Of a stretch of 64,000 nucleotides of DNA, positions 26,187 through 34,927 are shown piece after piece. The translations under genes were made by a program, and so were the position numbers. Source of the DNA: Pseudomonas sp. MWU13-2100 (lineage in GTDB: Bacteria > Pseudomonadota > Gammaproteobacteria > Pseudomonadales > Pseudomonadaceae); contig NZ_JALLIX010000009.1 in assembly GCF_023242365.1 (NCBI RefSeq), positions 1 to 64,000 on the forward strand, written 5' to 3'. The notes under the pieces are model-generated. The model saw only the letters and a program-made list of their open reading frames with translations. It was not told the DNA's origin and did no database searches. The stretch's first letter is position 1; the number at the start of each line of letters is the position of its first letter.

Positions 26187-27095
26187 ATGGACCCCATGAG
26201 TCCTCGATTTCTCTGGCAACACCTGCTCTGTCGAGGACCACTCCTCGCTCTGCTGGCGGCGCTGGCCTGGATGCTGCCAAGCAGTGCCGAGGCCAAGGAC
26301 ACGCTGATCTGGCTGCTTCGGGACCTGCCGCCGCTGACCATTTTCGAGGGTCCGCAAAAAGACCAGGGCGCCATCGACCAGTTGCGCCAGCTATTGGCCG
26401 CAGCCATGCCCGAGTACGAGCACACACCCTTCCGGGTCAACCGCGCGCGGGCCATGCAGATGCTCGCCGAACCTTCGTTCACCTGCGATCCGGTGCTGCT
26501 CTGGACCGCCGAGCGAACCAAGAAAATTGTCTTCTCCATTCCCAGCCTCGGTCTGAGCAGCAACGGACTGGTGGTCCGTCAGGAGGATCGCCGGCTGATC
26601 GAGCCGTTTGTCCAGGACGGCCAGGTCGACCTCGCCGCCCTACTGGCCAGTGACCAGCTCAAACTGGGGATTGTCGCCGGACGCAGCTACGGTCAGTCGG
26701 TCGACGATCTGTTGCAACGAACCCCCGCGACACACCTGGCGCCGCATTATGGTAACGATGCCCTTGGCAGCCTGTTGCAAATGCAGCGTCTCGGACGCCT
26801 GAGCGCACTACTCGGCTACTGGACGGAAGTCCGCTATCTGGCCCGGCAACAGGGTATCGCCGCCGAGGATCTGGCCTTCTATCGGCTCAAGGGCACCGCC
26901 AAGTATCAGTTCATCCGTGTCGGTTGCTCGGACACGGAACAGGGACGCACGGCCATCGCCCATATCAACCAGATCCTGCGGGAAGTGCGCCAGCACCAGT
27001 TGCTCGACTTCTATGTGCAATGGCTCGACCCACAGCAGCGGGACGCCTATCGGGAAGATGCCAAGCAGTTTTTCCTGGCGCCTGAGGACCAGTGA
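26187..27095 (+). CDS. TIGR02285-like periplasmic solute-binding-fold protein
   Basis: The protein has 302 residues with a signal peptide (about 1-37, ending SSAEAKD). The rest resembles extracellular solute-binding family 3 proteins in layout (LLRDLPPLTIFEGPQKDQGA, then LKLGIVAGRSYGQ in the second lobe). No permease or ATPase is nearby, so it may be a stand-alone periplasmic sensor or binding protein. It follows the CoA-transferase gene by 42 bp in the same direction. A second ATG three codons in is equally usable. Confidence 0.75.
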   Translation: MDPMSPRFLWQHLLCRGPLLALLAALAWMLPSSAEAKDTLIWLLRDLPPLTIFEGPQKDQGAIDQLRQLLAAAMPEYEHTPFRVNRARAMQMLAEPSFTCDPVLLWTAERTKKIVFSIPSLGLSSNGLVVRQEDRRLIEPFVQDGQVDLAALLASDQLKLGIVAGRSYGQSVDDLLQRTPATHLAPHYGNDALGSLLQMQRLGRLSALLGYWTEVRYLARQQGIAAEDLAFYRLKGTAKYQFIRVGCSDTEQGRTAIAHINQILREVRQHQLLDFYVQWLDPQQRDAYREDAKQFFLAPEDQ

Positions 27096-27113
27096 CAAAC
27101 GCCAGGCAAAAGA

Positions 27114-27150
27114 AACCCCGAGAAGTGGGGAAACAACTCGGGGTTAAACG
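27114..27150 (+). terminator. Stem-loop terminator after the TIGR02285-like gene
   Basis: AACCCCGAG (27114-27122) pairs with CTCGGGGTT (27137-27145) around a 14-nt loop, 19 bp after the stop codon. The following U content is low, so termination may be partial. Confidence 0.6.
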
Positions 27151-27256
27151 TGGTCTATAAAGACCCGTACAACAAGCTACAAACACCGGAGCACAATGCT
27201 TGATCCTGCTGTTACAAATGTGACAAGCCTTTCGGAAAAAAGGTTCCCAAAAAGCA

Positions 27257-27547
27257 TTACACGCGCGCCGAACGGAACATCTTGTCCTCCGCCGCGTGAC
27301 GCAAGGCCGCGATCACACAGGGTTCCAGGCGCCCTTCGGCAATGCGCAGGTCGCGATGCAACCCATCAACGACATCGGTCAACAGGCGTTTGTCGTTGAG
27401 TTGCGCGTGACTGATTGCACGGCTCAGCAGGATCAGACCAGCACAGTTGTTCACGCTCAGCAGGCATTCTCCATGACTCCCCGATGGCGTCAGGGTGACG
27501 GGATAAGGCCTCAATGCTTCATTCAGCAACAGACTGATACTTTCCAT
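27257..27547 (-). CDS. DUF3509-family protein
   Basis: The 96 residues match the small Pseudomonas DUF3509 family (MESISLLLNEALRPYPVTLT, RAISHAQLNDKRLLTDVVDG, RDLRIAEGRLEPCVIAAL). The function is unknown. The start is taken at ATG 27547; GTG codons at 27556 and 27559 would add three or four residues. It stands alone on the minus strand and diverges from the response-regulator gene across 170 bp. Confidence 0.82.
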   Translation of the reverse strand: MESISLLLNEALRPYPVTLTPSGSHGECLLSVNNCAGLILLSRAISHAQLNDKRLLTDVVDGLHRDLRIAEGRLEPCVIAALRHAAEDKMFRSARV

Positions 27548-27717
27548 CTCGATCACCACTCAATAGTCAGAACCCGACAGATCAAAAAACAAAGGGGCTG
27601 TAGTCACTGACTGCCAGTCAGAGAAGAAAGTTCGTCAAGCCAGCTAACCTGATATCGATAGAAGCCAAGCGTCAAGCCGCTGCGCCTGACGTTCCATTGC
27701 GAGCATGAACGAGAAAG

Positions 27718-28398
27718 ATGACAGAGAGAAAACAGGCCAATGCGCCGTCCCGGCCGCCCTTGCGCATCATCCTCGCGGACGATCATCCGATCTTCCTGAT
27801 CGGCCTGCGCGCCGTCCTCGAGCGCGATCCCGGCCTGAGCGTGGTCGGCGAGGCCAGTTCGCCGCAGGAACTGCTGGCGCTTCTGCAAAACGGTGCCTGC
27901 GAGGTACTGGTCACTGACTTCATGATGCCGGTCGAACAGCAAAGCGACGGCCTGCGCATGCTCGAAAACGTGACCCGGCAACACCCGCAGTTGCCGATCG
28001 TGGTGGTGACCATGCTCAACAACGCAGGGCTGTTCCGCTCCATTCTCGACCTCGGGGTCATGGGGCTCCTGAGCAAGGCCAGTCTGGCTGCCGAGCTGCC
28101 GGAGGCCATCGCCCAGGTACGCCGGCGGCGGCCCTATGTGGCCAACTCGATTCGCCAGACCCTGGCGCTGGCCGGCGAGGTCGGCGAACATCGCCTGGGC
28201 GACCAGGAGCAACTGTCGCCCCGGGAACTGGAGGTGACGCGCCTGCTGGCGGCCGGGCGCACCGTCGGCGAAATCGCCACGCAACTGTGCCGCAGCAAGC
28301 AGACGGTGAGTGCGCAGAAGGTCAGCGCCATGCGCAAGCTAGGCCTGTCCAACGATGCGGCGTTGTTTCTCTACCTGCAGGAACATGGCCTGGCCTGA
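27718..28398 (+). CDS. LuxR-type response regulator, RocA/SadA-like
   Basis: The protein has 226 residues. A receiver domain (residues about 15-130, acidic DD near 21-22, phospho-acceptor Asp in VLVTDFMMPVEQ, Lys in LLSKAS) precedes a LuxR-type helix-turn-helix (LSPRELEVTRLLAAGRTVGE, then SKQTVSAQKVSAMRKLGL). It is convergent with the REC-EAL and BvgS-like sensor genes. The trio matches the RocS-RocR-RocA (SadSRA) layout of P. aeruginosa, which regulates fimbriae and biofilm. The targets here are unknown. Confidence 0.88.
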   Translation: MTERKQANAPSRPPLRIILADDHPIFLIGLRAVLERDPGLSVVGEASSPQELLALLQNGACEVLVTDFMMPVEQQSDGLRMLENVTRQHPQLPIVVVTMLNNAGLFRSILDLGVMGLLSKASLAAELPEAIAQVRRRRPYVANSIRQTLALAGEVGEHRLGDQEQLSPRELEVTRLLAAGRTVGEIATQLCRSKQTVSAQKVSAMRKLGLSNDAALFLYLQEHGLA

Positions 28399-28406
28399 AC
28401 CGGCCG

Positions 28407-29672
28407 CTACAGGCTGACGCTGTTCACGGCGGCGTATTTCAACGGTCCGGACAACGGGTGGAGCGGACCGAACCCCGCCACGTCAAGCCAGGACATCAGT
28501 TCGACGCGACTCATGGACGCGGCGACGAAATCGCCCTGGATCAGCGATTCCCCCAGGGCCATGATCGCCCGATGATCGCTTTCGCTCTCAATCCCGCAGA
28601 GCACCACCTGCAAGTTCATGCCCCGCGCCATGCGCAACGCCCCGGCGACAATCGCCGACTTGCGCGGGTCCGTCGCCATGCCGGCCACGAAGGGTGAGGT
28701 GATCTTCAGTTCGGTGAAGGGCAACTCGAGCAAACGCTGAAGGCTGCCGCCGCCCATGCCGAAATCGCCGACGGACAGTTGGCAACCCAGCATGCGCAAC
28801 CTCAGCAAGCCTTCGGTAAAGGCTACGGCGCTGCTGAATTCAGTCGTCTCCAGCACCTCGAGCGTCAAGCGCTCGGCCGGTAGTTCGAAGTGCTCGAGCA
28901 AGACCTTCAGTCGCTCGGCAAAGTCCAGCTGTTCCAGCAGGCTGCCCGGAATGCTCACGGCGACCGGCAAGGCTTCATCGGTGGCGAGACGCACCTCGGC
29001 CGACAGGCTGACGGCCAGCTCCAGCACCTGCCAGATCAGCGTCTGCGCCAGCCCGGCATACTCCAGCACCGGCATGAAACTACCGGGCAACAGCAGGCCC
29101 TGTTCCGGGTGCTGCCAGCGCGGCAGCACGTCGACCCCGGCGACGCGCCCGTCATGGGTCAGCCTGGGCTGAAAGTGCGCGGTCGCATATTTGTCGATGG
29201 CCGAAGCCCCGGCGCAGGCCTGGAGTTCGTGCAGCGACAGCAACTCGCAGACCTGGGCCAGCGGCAAACCGGCGCGCTGCCGGGCAAAGCGCTGCTGGTA
29301 GCTCGCCAGCAAGTCCGCCAGGACCGCGGCCGACGCCGGCTTGCGCAGGCAACCGAGGACATGCAAACCCTGCTGGCGGGCCATGTGCGCGGCGCCCTCC
29401 AGTACTTCCTGCTCGGCACTGCTGAGGATGATCAATGCCTGTGCCTCTCGTCCGTCGGCCAGGGAACGAATCAGTTCCAGACCGTCGCCCTCCTCCAACT
29501 GCAGGTCGCAGATGGCCACGTCGATCGGACCGCGGTTGGCCAACGACTGCTGGGCGCTCTCGACACTCTCAGCCGTCAGCACATCAAAGACGCCGGTGGC
29601 ATTGAGCATCTGGTGCAGGGCCATCAGTTGAAAGGGGTTGTCTTCAAGAATCAGGACTTTGAGTGCGCGCAT
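28407..29672 (-). CDS. REC-EAL protein, RocR-like, with degenerate EAL domain
   Basis: The protein has 421 residues. The receiver domain (about 1-125, Asp56 in VAICDLQLEE) is intact. In the EAL domain (about 165-405), EAL reads DVL (181-183), the canonical DDFG reads GDFG (302-305), the Asn of the NxS motif is missing, and EGVE reads CGIE. The Lys (ELKITSPFV) and Gln (LIQGDF) remain. It is therefore probably inactive or weak as a c-di-GMP phosphodiesterase. The start at 29672 (MRALKVLILEDN) is chosen over an upstream GTG. It is 86 bp after the sensor gene, in the same operon. Confidence 0.88.
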   Translation of the reverse strand: MRALKVLILEDNPFQLMALHQMLNATGVFDVLTAESVESAQQSLANRGPIDVAICDLQLEEGDGLELIRSLADGREAQALIILSSAEQEVLEGAAHMARQQGLHVLGCLRKPASAAVLADLLASYQQRFARQRAGLPLAQVCELLSLHELQACAGASAIDKYATAHFQPRLTHDGRVAGVDVLPRWQHPEQGLLLPGSFMPVLEYAGLAQTLIWQVLELAVSLSAEVRLATDEALPVAVSIPGSLLEQLDFAERLKVLLEHFELPAERLTLEVLETTEFSSAVAFTEGLLRLRMLGCQLSVGDFGMGGGSLQRLLELPFTELKITSPFVAGMATDPRKSAIVAGALRMARGMNLQVVLCGIESESDHRAIMALGESLIQGDFVAASMSRVELMSWLDVAGFGPLHPLSGPLKYAAVNSVSL

Positions 29673-29758
29673 CGAGGGTCTCCGCAAATGAGGCGGCCGT
29701 GGTCCGCAATGACCCTCGACCTTACCCACCGCCCGGGCGACGCCCCATAGGACAAGTC

Positions 29759-32700
29759 CTAAAATGCCGGAATATCCGCCTGCAGATGCGGCTCGATATC
29801 GTCCAGTACACGTTCGATGGCCTGTTTAAGGGTCTGCCAGTCCGCTGCCACCCGCTCGTCGGACTTGAGCCGCACGCAGCTGTCCAGGTCGGCGCAGGCA
29901 CGGGCCAGGGCGATGGCATCGATCAGGCAGGCGATGCCCTTGAGCCGATGGATCGCCACCGCCAAGCCTTCCCAGTTGCCCAAGCCGACCGCCACCTCCA
30001 GCGCGCCGCTCTCCTGTTCGAGGTTCTTGCGCAGCTCCAGCAGCATGCGCCGCATGACCTCGGCGTTGGCGCAGGTCATGGCGCTCAGGGCCTGAATATC
30101 AAAGGAACGTTCGGGCACGATGCTCGCCAGCAGTTGCGCCAGCTCATCCAGGGAGACCGGCTTGACCAGCAGTTCGGTCATCCCCGCCTCCAGGCAACGC
30201 TGGCGTTCATCACTCATGGCATTGGCCGTGCAACCAACCACCGGACACGGCGGACGCTGCTCCCCGGCCTCGATCCGGCGTATCGCCTCGGCCAGCGCAT
30301 AGCCGCTCATGTCCGGCATATTGCAATCGGTAATCACCAGATCGAACCGTTCCTGTTCCAGGGCTTGCAGCGCCGCCTCGCCACTCTCGCAGGCGACGAC
30401 CTGCTGGCCGAGAAAACGCAATTGCTGGTTGAGCACCAGGCAGTTGGCGGACAGGTCGTCGACAATCAACACCTTGAGCGACGCCAGTCGAGGCCTGGAG
30501 CCCTCCGCTACGGGCAGCACGGTCGGGGCCAGCTCCACGGGCTTGAGCGCCAGCTCGATACGCACCCGCGTGCCTTCTCCCGGTTGGCTCAACAACACAA
30601 TGCTGCCGCCCATCAACTCCACCAGTTGCTTGCAGATACTCAAGCCCAGGCCGGTACCGCCATATTCGTCATCGGTCTGACTACGGACCTGGACAAAGGG
30701 CGCGAAGAGCGTCTTCTGCTGTTCAAGGCCGATCCCCTTGCCGCTGTCTTCGATACTGATGCACAGGATTTCCTGGTCCGCTGTGCACGACACACTGCGC
30801 ACATGAATATGCACAAAGCCCTCGGCGGTGAACTTCAGCGCGTTGCCGATCAGGTTGTTCAGCACCTGGCGCAAACGCAGCGGGTCGAACCAGTAGTCCC
30901 CCGCCAGTCCCGGCTCGATCTCCAGGCCCAGCTCGACGCCCTTTTCCCGCGCCGCGGCCTCGAACATTTGCCGCACGCCTTCCAGCAGCGCGACCAGGGA
31001 GCCGGCACGCAAGGCCAGGTGCATGCCACCAGCCTCGATCTTGGCCAGATCGAGGCTATCGCCGATCAAGGCCGTCAGTTCCTGCGCCGATTGATAGGCC
31101 ACCTGTAGCGCCTGGGAGAAAACCTGCCCATTGGCGCGGACCTGTTCTCGCTCAAGTTCGAGCAGGCCGATAATGGCCACCATGGGGGTGCGAATCTCAT
31201 GGCTCATGGTCGCCAGGAACGCGCTCTTGGCCTGGTTGGCCTGCTCCGCCTGCTGGCGTGCTTCCATCAACTGGGCTTCGAGCTGCTTGCGTTCGGTAAT
31301 GTCGATCCATCCGCCGAGCAGTCCCTGCAACTGCGCCTCCGCCGAGTAGAACGGCACCATCCACTGGTAGATATCAATCCGGCCGCTGGCGAAATCGAGC
31401 TGGCGGTCCTGGAACAGCGGCCGCTGGGTCTCGAACAATTGGATAAACTCGGCATGCAGTTGCTCCGCGGTCGCCTGGGGCAAGATATCCACTTCGGTGA
31501 TCCGTCGGCCCTGGACTTGCTCCAGCGTGGTGGCAAAGCGCTCCTCGTAACTGCGGTTGCAGGTCAGCAAGCGACCGTCCAGATCGCGCACGAAAATCGG
31601 ATTGGGAATACCGTCGAGCAAAGCGCGCTGGAAAGCCAACTGATCGCTGAGTTCCTGTTCAGCCCGGCGGCGCTGGCGAATCTGGATGTTCAGCCGGCGG
31701 TTCCAGGCCAGGGACACGCCCCCCAGCAGGATCATCACCGCCGTCAGGCCGTAGACCCAGCGCGGTACGCGCTCCCACACCGGGCGCATTGGCGCCAGGC
31801 CGATCGCACCGTGCCATTTGATGCGCAACGCGCGCAGCTCGGCCACCGGAAACGCCTCCAGCGCCTTGTTCAGGATGCTCAGCAGTTCAGGGGCGGTCTT
31901 GACCACCGAAAAGCTGTCCGCCGACCAGAGCCCCTCGACACTGCGCCCGACCTTCAGCCGCCCGGGTGGATACAGGTAGGCCCGAGTATCACTCTGGATC
32001 GTCGCAGTCGCTTCACCGCGCTCGACCATCGCCCTGGCCTCCTCGGGCGTCTTCACCGTGCGCAGGTCAATGTCCGGATAGCCCCGGCGGATCATCGGCT
32101 CCAGGGCGTGTTTCTCCGGCAGCACCAGCACCCGCCCGGACAACTGCGAGAGCGAGCCGAGGGGCGAGTCGTGCACCCGCACCACGAACACCCAGGCACT
32201 GCCGCCAAAGGCATAGGTGAAATTCAGGAAAGCCTTGCGTTCGACACTCTCGGCCAGTGTCGTGCTCATCAGCGCCTTGCCGTCGTGAAGCTGGTCGACA
32301 CTCTCGGCGGTGGAGCCGGTTTCCTTGTACTCGAACTGCAGGCCGGTCATGCGCGAGATGCGTGCCAGCAGGTCCGGGTTGAGGCCGACCCAGCGGTTGT
32401 GGCCGTCCTTGTAGATATGCGGCGGATACGGCTGGGCCACCACCGTGACCCGCGGATGGCGGTCGATCCAGGCCAGCTCCGCGGCGGTGAGGCTGATGCG
32501 CTGCTGGGCGATGTCGGAGCCAAAGCCGGTGGTCCAGCGCGCCAGGATTTCCCGCCGCGTGGCGTTGTCGATGCTGTCCAGCACACGCTCCACCAGACCA
32601 CTGAGCACGGGATCGGACTGCCGTGTGGCAAAGGCGAAGCCAATCGGCGGCAAGTCGCTCTTGTCCTTGATGTGCACGCCCATGTAGGGCCGCAGGCTCT

Positions 32701-33364
32701 TGTAGGCACGGACAATCACTTCGTTGCCGATAAACGCCTCGACCTCGCCCTGGGACAATGCTTCGAGGGCACTGTAGAGGGTCGGGGCGAGAATGATCTC
32801 GCTCTGCGGGTAAGTAGCGTGCACCACCTGGGCATCGGCATAGCCATCGAGCAACACCACCTTCTTGCCGTTGAGATCGTGAAAGCCGTGACCGCCGGCG
32901 CGGCCGACGATCACCGAGCGGTCCGGCATGTAGTCGCTGGAGAAGCTCAGTCCGGGCACGCCGCGCTCATAGCCGTTGGCACTGGTGAGAATATCGATCT
33001 GCCCGCTGCGCAGGGCCTCGACCGCCTGGTCGCGCTCGCCGAAGCCGAGCACCTGGACCTGCACCCCCAGACGATCGCGGATCAGCCCGACGTAATCGGC
33101 ACTGATGCCCTGGTAGCGGTTGCGGTCATTGGTGATATCGACGGGTTCATAGTCGGCGACCGAAATCCCCACCCGCAAGGTCCGCTCGGGCCCCAGCCAT
33201 TGCTCCTCCTCCGGGCTCAGGGGCAGGCGGTCGACCTCGACGAACGAGGGCGGCAGGCTGAACGGCAGGCCCTGGGCCGCCATCGCGCCGAGCGGCAGGC
33301 ACAGCAGCACGCAGCCCAACAGACTGGCCAGAACGGATTGTATGGAACGACCCAAAAACACCAT
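29759..33364 (-). CDS. BvgS/RocS-like unorthodox sensor histidine kinase
   Basis: The protein has 1201 residues. A signal peptide (about 1-29) is followed by two periplasmic solute-binding family 3 modules (about 50-275 and 290-520), a TM helix (about 540-560), PAS (about 580-690), HisKA (FLATMSHEIRTPM), HATPase (NLIGNALKFTAEG, DSGKGIGLEQ, GGTGLGLSICKQL), a receiver (LVITDCNMPDMSG) and a C-terminal Hpt (IHRLKGIACLI). All phosphorelay residues are present, so a four-step His-Asp-His-Asp relay to the two nearby regulators is likely. The ligand is unknown. Confidence 0.94.
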   Translation of the reverse strand: MVFLGRSIQSVLASLLGCVLLCLPLGAMAAQGLPFSLPPSFVEVDRLPLSPEEEQWLGPERTLRVGISVADYEPVDITNDRNRYQGISADYVGLIRDRLGVQVQVLGFGERDQAVEALRSGQIDILTSANGYERGVPGLSFSSDYMPDRSVIVGRAGGHGFHDLNGKKVVLLDGYADAQVVHATYPQSEIILAPTLYSALEALSQGEVEAFIGNEVIVRAYKSLRPYMGVHIKDKSDLPPIGFAFATRQSDPVLSGLVERVLDSIDNATRREILARWTTGFGSDIAQQRISLTAAELAWIDRHPRVTVVAQPYPPHIYKDGHNRWVGLNPDLLARISRMTGLQFEYKETGSTAESVDQLHDGKALMSTTLAESVERKAFLNFTYAFGGSAWVFVVRVHDSPLGSLSQLSGRVLVLPEKHALEPMIRRGYPDIDLRTVKTPEEARAMVERGEATATIQSDTRAYLYPPGRLKVGRSVEGLWSADSFSVVKTAPELLSILNKALEAFPVAELRALRIKWHGAIGLAPMRPVWERVPRWVYGLTAVMILLGGVSLAWNRRLNIQIRQRRRAEQELSDQLAFQRALLDGIPNPIFVRDLDGRLLTCNRSYEERFATTLEQVQGRRITEVDILPQATAEQLHAEFIQLFETQRPLFQDRQLDFASGRIDIYQWMVPFYSAEAQLQGLLGGWIDITERKQLEAQLMEARQQAEQANQAKSAFLATMSHEIRTPMVAIIGLLELEREQVRANGQVFSQALQVAYQSAQELTALIGDSLDLAKIEAGGMHLALRAGSLVALLEGVRQMFEAAAREKGVELGLEIEPGLAGDYWFDPLRLRQVLNNLIGNALKFTAEGFVHIHVRSVSCTADQEILCISIEDSGKGIGLEQQKTLFAPFVQVRSQTDDEYGGTGLGLSICKQLVELMGGSIVLLSQPGEGTRVRIELALKPVELAPTVLPVAEGSRPRLASLKVLIVDDLSANCLVLNQQLRFLGQQVVACESGEAALQALEQERFDLVITDCNMPDMSGYALAEAIRRIEAGEQRPPCPVVGCTANAMSDERQRCLEAGMTELLVKPVSLDELAQLLASIVPERSFDIQALSAMTCANAEVMRRMLLELRKNLEQESGALEVAVGLGNWEGLAVAIHRLKGIACLIDAIALARACADLDSCVRLKSDERVAADWQTLKQAIERVLDDIEPHLQADIPAF

Positions 33365-33440
33365 GACGAACTACCTGCTCCCTTCGATCCATTTCAGGAA
33401 ATGGCAAAAAAACAGGGCAAGTTTGACATGCGAAAACGAT

Positions 33441-33470
33441 AAAGCCCGCCAAGGGGCGGGCTTTATTGTG
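33441..33470. terminator. Bidirectional-looking terminator between thrC and the sensor gene region
   Basis: AAAGCCCGCC (33441-33450) pairs with GGCGGGCTTT (33455-33464) around AAGG. It lies 17 bp after the thrC stop on the minus strand. The A/T tails are short, so strength is uncertain. Confidence 0.75.
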
Positions 33471-33486
33471 TGACCGTTCTAGTCTG

Positions 33487-34896
33487 TCAGAGCGGTTTAC
33501 CGCGGTTGCCATGCTGGCTGACAAAGGCCTGGACGACTTTCAAGTCATTGGCCAGGACAGTGCAACGCTCATCTCGCTCAAACAAATCGGAAAGGTGCGC
33601 AGGTAGTTCGAGCGCTTTTCCTACGCCCGCCTTCTCCACTGCCTCAGGGAACTTGACCGGATGCGCGGTCCCCAGGATCACCATCGGGGTGTCCAGGCTA
33701 CGTCGGCACTCACGGGCCGCGCGGACACCGATGGCGGTATGCGGATCGAGGACTTCACCGCTCTGGGCGAAGACTTCGGCGATGGTCTCGCAGGTCTGCG
33801 CATCGTCCACGGCCAGGGAGTCGAACAGCTTGCGCGCTTCGCTCCAACGGTCCTGGTCGACACTGAAACCACCGCCTTGCTTGAAGGTGTCCATCAACCC
33901 GGCGATGGCTGCGCCGTTGCGTCCGTGCAGGTCGAACAGCAGGCGTTCGAAGTTCGACGAGACCATGATGTCCATGGACGGCGACAAGGTCGCGTGCAGG
34001 GTATCCTTGACGTACTGGTTACCGCTCATGAAGCGGTGCAGGATGTCGTTGCGGTTGGTCGCGACGATCAGCTGGCTGATCGGCAGGCCCATGTTGCGCG
34101 CCAGGTAGCCGGCGAAAATGTCGCCGAAGTTGCCGGTCGGCACCGAGAACGCCACCGAACGGGCCGGGCCACCCAACTGCAGGGCCGCGTGGAAGTAGTA
34201 GACGATCTGGGCCATGATCCGCGCCCAGTTGATCGAGTTCACCGCCACCAGGCGCGTGCCCTTGAGGAAGCTCTGGTCGGCGAAGCTGTTCTTGACCATT
34301 TCCTGGCAGTCGTCGAAGTTGCCTTCGATGGCGATGTTGTGGATGTTGTCGCCGAACAGGGTGGTCATCTGCCGACGCTGCACCTCGGACACCCGGTTGT
34401 GCGGGTGGAGGATGAAAATGTCGACGTTCTCGCAGTGCTTGCAGCCTTCGATGGCGGCCGAGCCGGTGTCACCGGAGGTCGCGCCGACGATCACCACGCG
34501 CTCGCCACGTTTCGCCAGCACGTAGTCCAACAGGCGACCCAGCAGTTGCAGGGCGAAGTCCTTGAATGCCAGAGTCGGGCCGTGGAACAGCTCCAGCACC
34601 CATTCGTTACCGTTCAGTTGGCGCAATGGCGCCACGGCACTGTGGGAGAAAGCGCCGTAGGTTTCCTCGAGAATCTTCTTGAAATCGGCATCCGGAATGC
34701 TGCCCGTGACGAACGGGCGCATGACCCGGAACGCCAGCTCGTGATACGGCAGGCCGGCCCAGGAAGCGATTTCTTCCTGGGTGAAACGCGGCAGGTTTTC
34801 CGGCACGTACAGGCCGCCGTCGCTGGCGAGGCCCGCCAGCAGCACGTCTTCGAAGTTCAGGGCCGGTGCCTGGCCGCGGGTACTGATGTAACGCAT
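33487..34896 (-). CDS. thrC: Threonine synthase
   Basis: ThrC converts O-phosphohomoserine to threonine with pyridoxal phosphate. The 469 residues begin MRYISTRGQAPALNFEDVLL; the PLP lysine lies in LAFKDFALQLLG (near residue 110) and the phosphate-binding loop in ATSGDTGSAAIEG. It lies 31 bp after hom on the same strand, forming the hom-thrC pair of the threonine branch. Confidence 0.97.
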   Translation of the reverse strand: MRYISTRGQAPALNFEDVLLAGLASDGGLYVPENLPRFTQEEIASWAGLPYHELAFRVMRPFVTGSIPDADFKKILEETYGAFSHSAVAPLRQLNGNEWVLELFHGPTLAFKDFALQLLGRLLDYVLAKRGERVVIVGATSGDTGSAAIEGCKHCENVDIFILHPHNRVSEVQRRQMTTLFGDNIHNIAIEGNFDDCQEMVKNSFADQSFLKGTRLVAVNSINWARIMAQIVYYFHAALQLGGPARSVAFSVPTGNFGDIFAGYLARNMGLPISQLIVATNRNDILHRFMSGNQYVKDTLHATLSPSMDIMVSSNFERLLFDLHGRNGAAIAGLMDTFKQGGGFSVDQDRWSEARKLFDSLAVDDAQTCETIAEVFAQSGEVLDPHTAIGVRAARECRRSLDTPMVILGTAHPVKFPEAVEKAGVGKALELPAHLSDLFERDERCTVLANDLKVVQAFVSQHGNRGKPL

Positions 34897-34927
34897 GAAA
34901 AATTCCTCTCTGATCGGCGGCGCCGGC

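Noticed and set aside
31199..33442. 747-codon open frame opposite the BvgS-like sensor
   Set aside because: Antisense to a complete multi-domain kinase; its sequence is low-complexity His/Gln/Arg-rich and has no recognisable domain.
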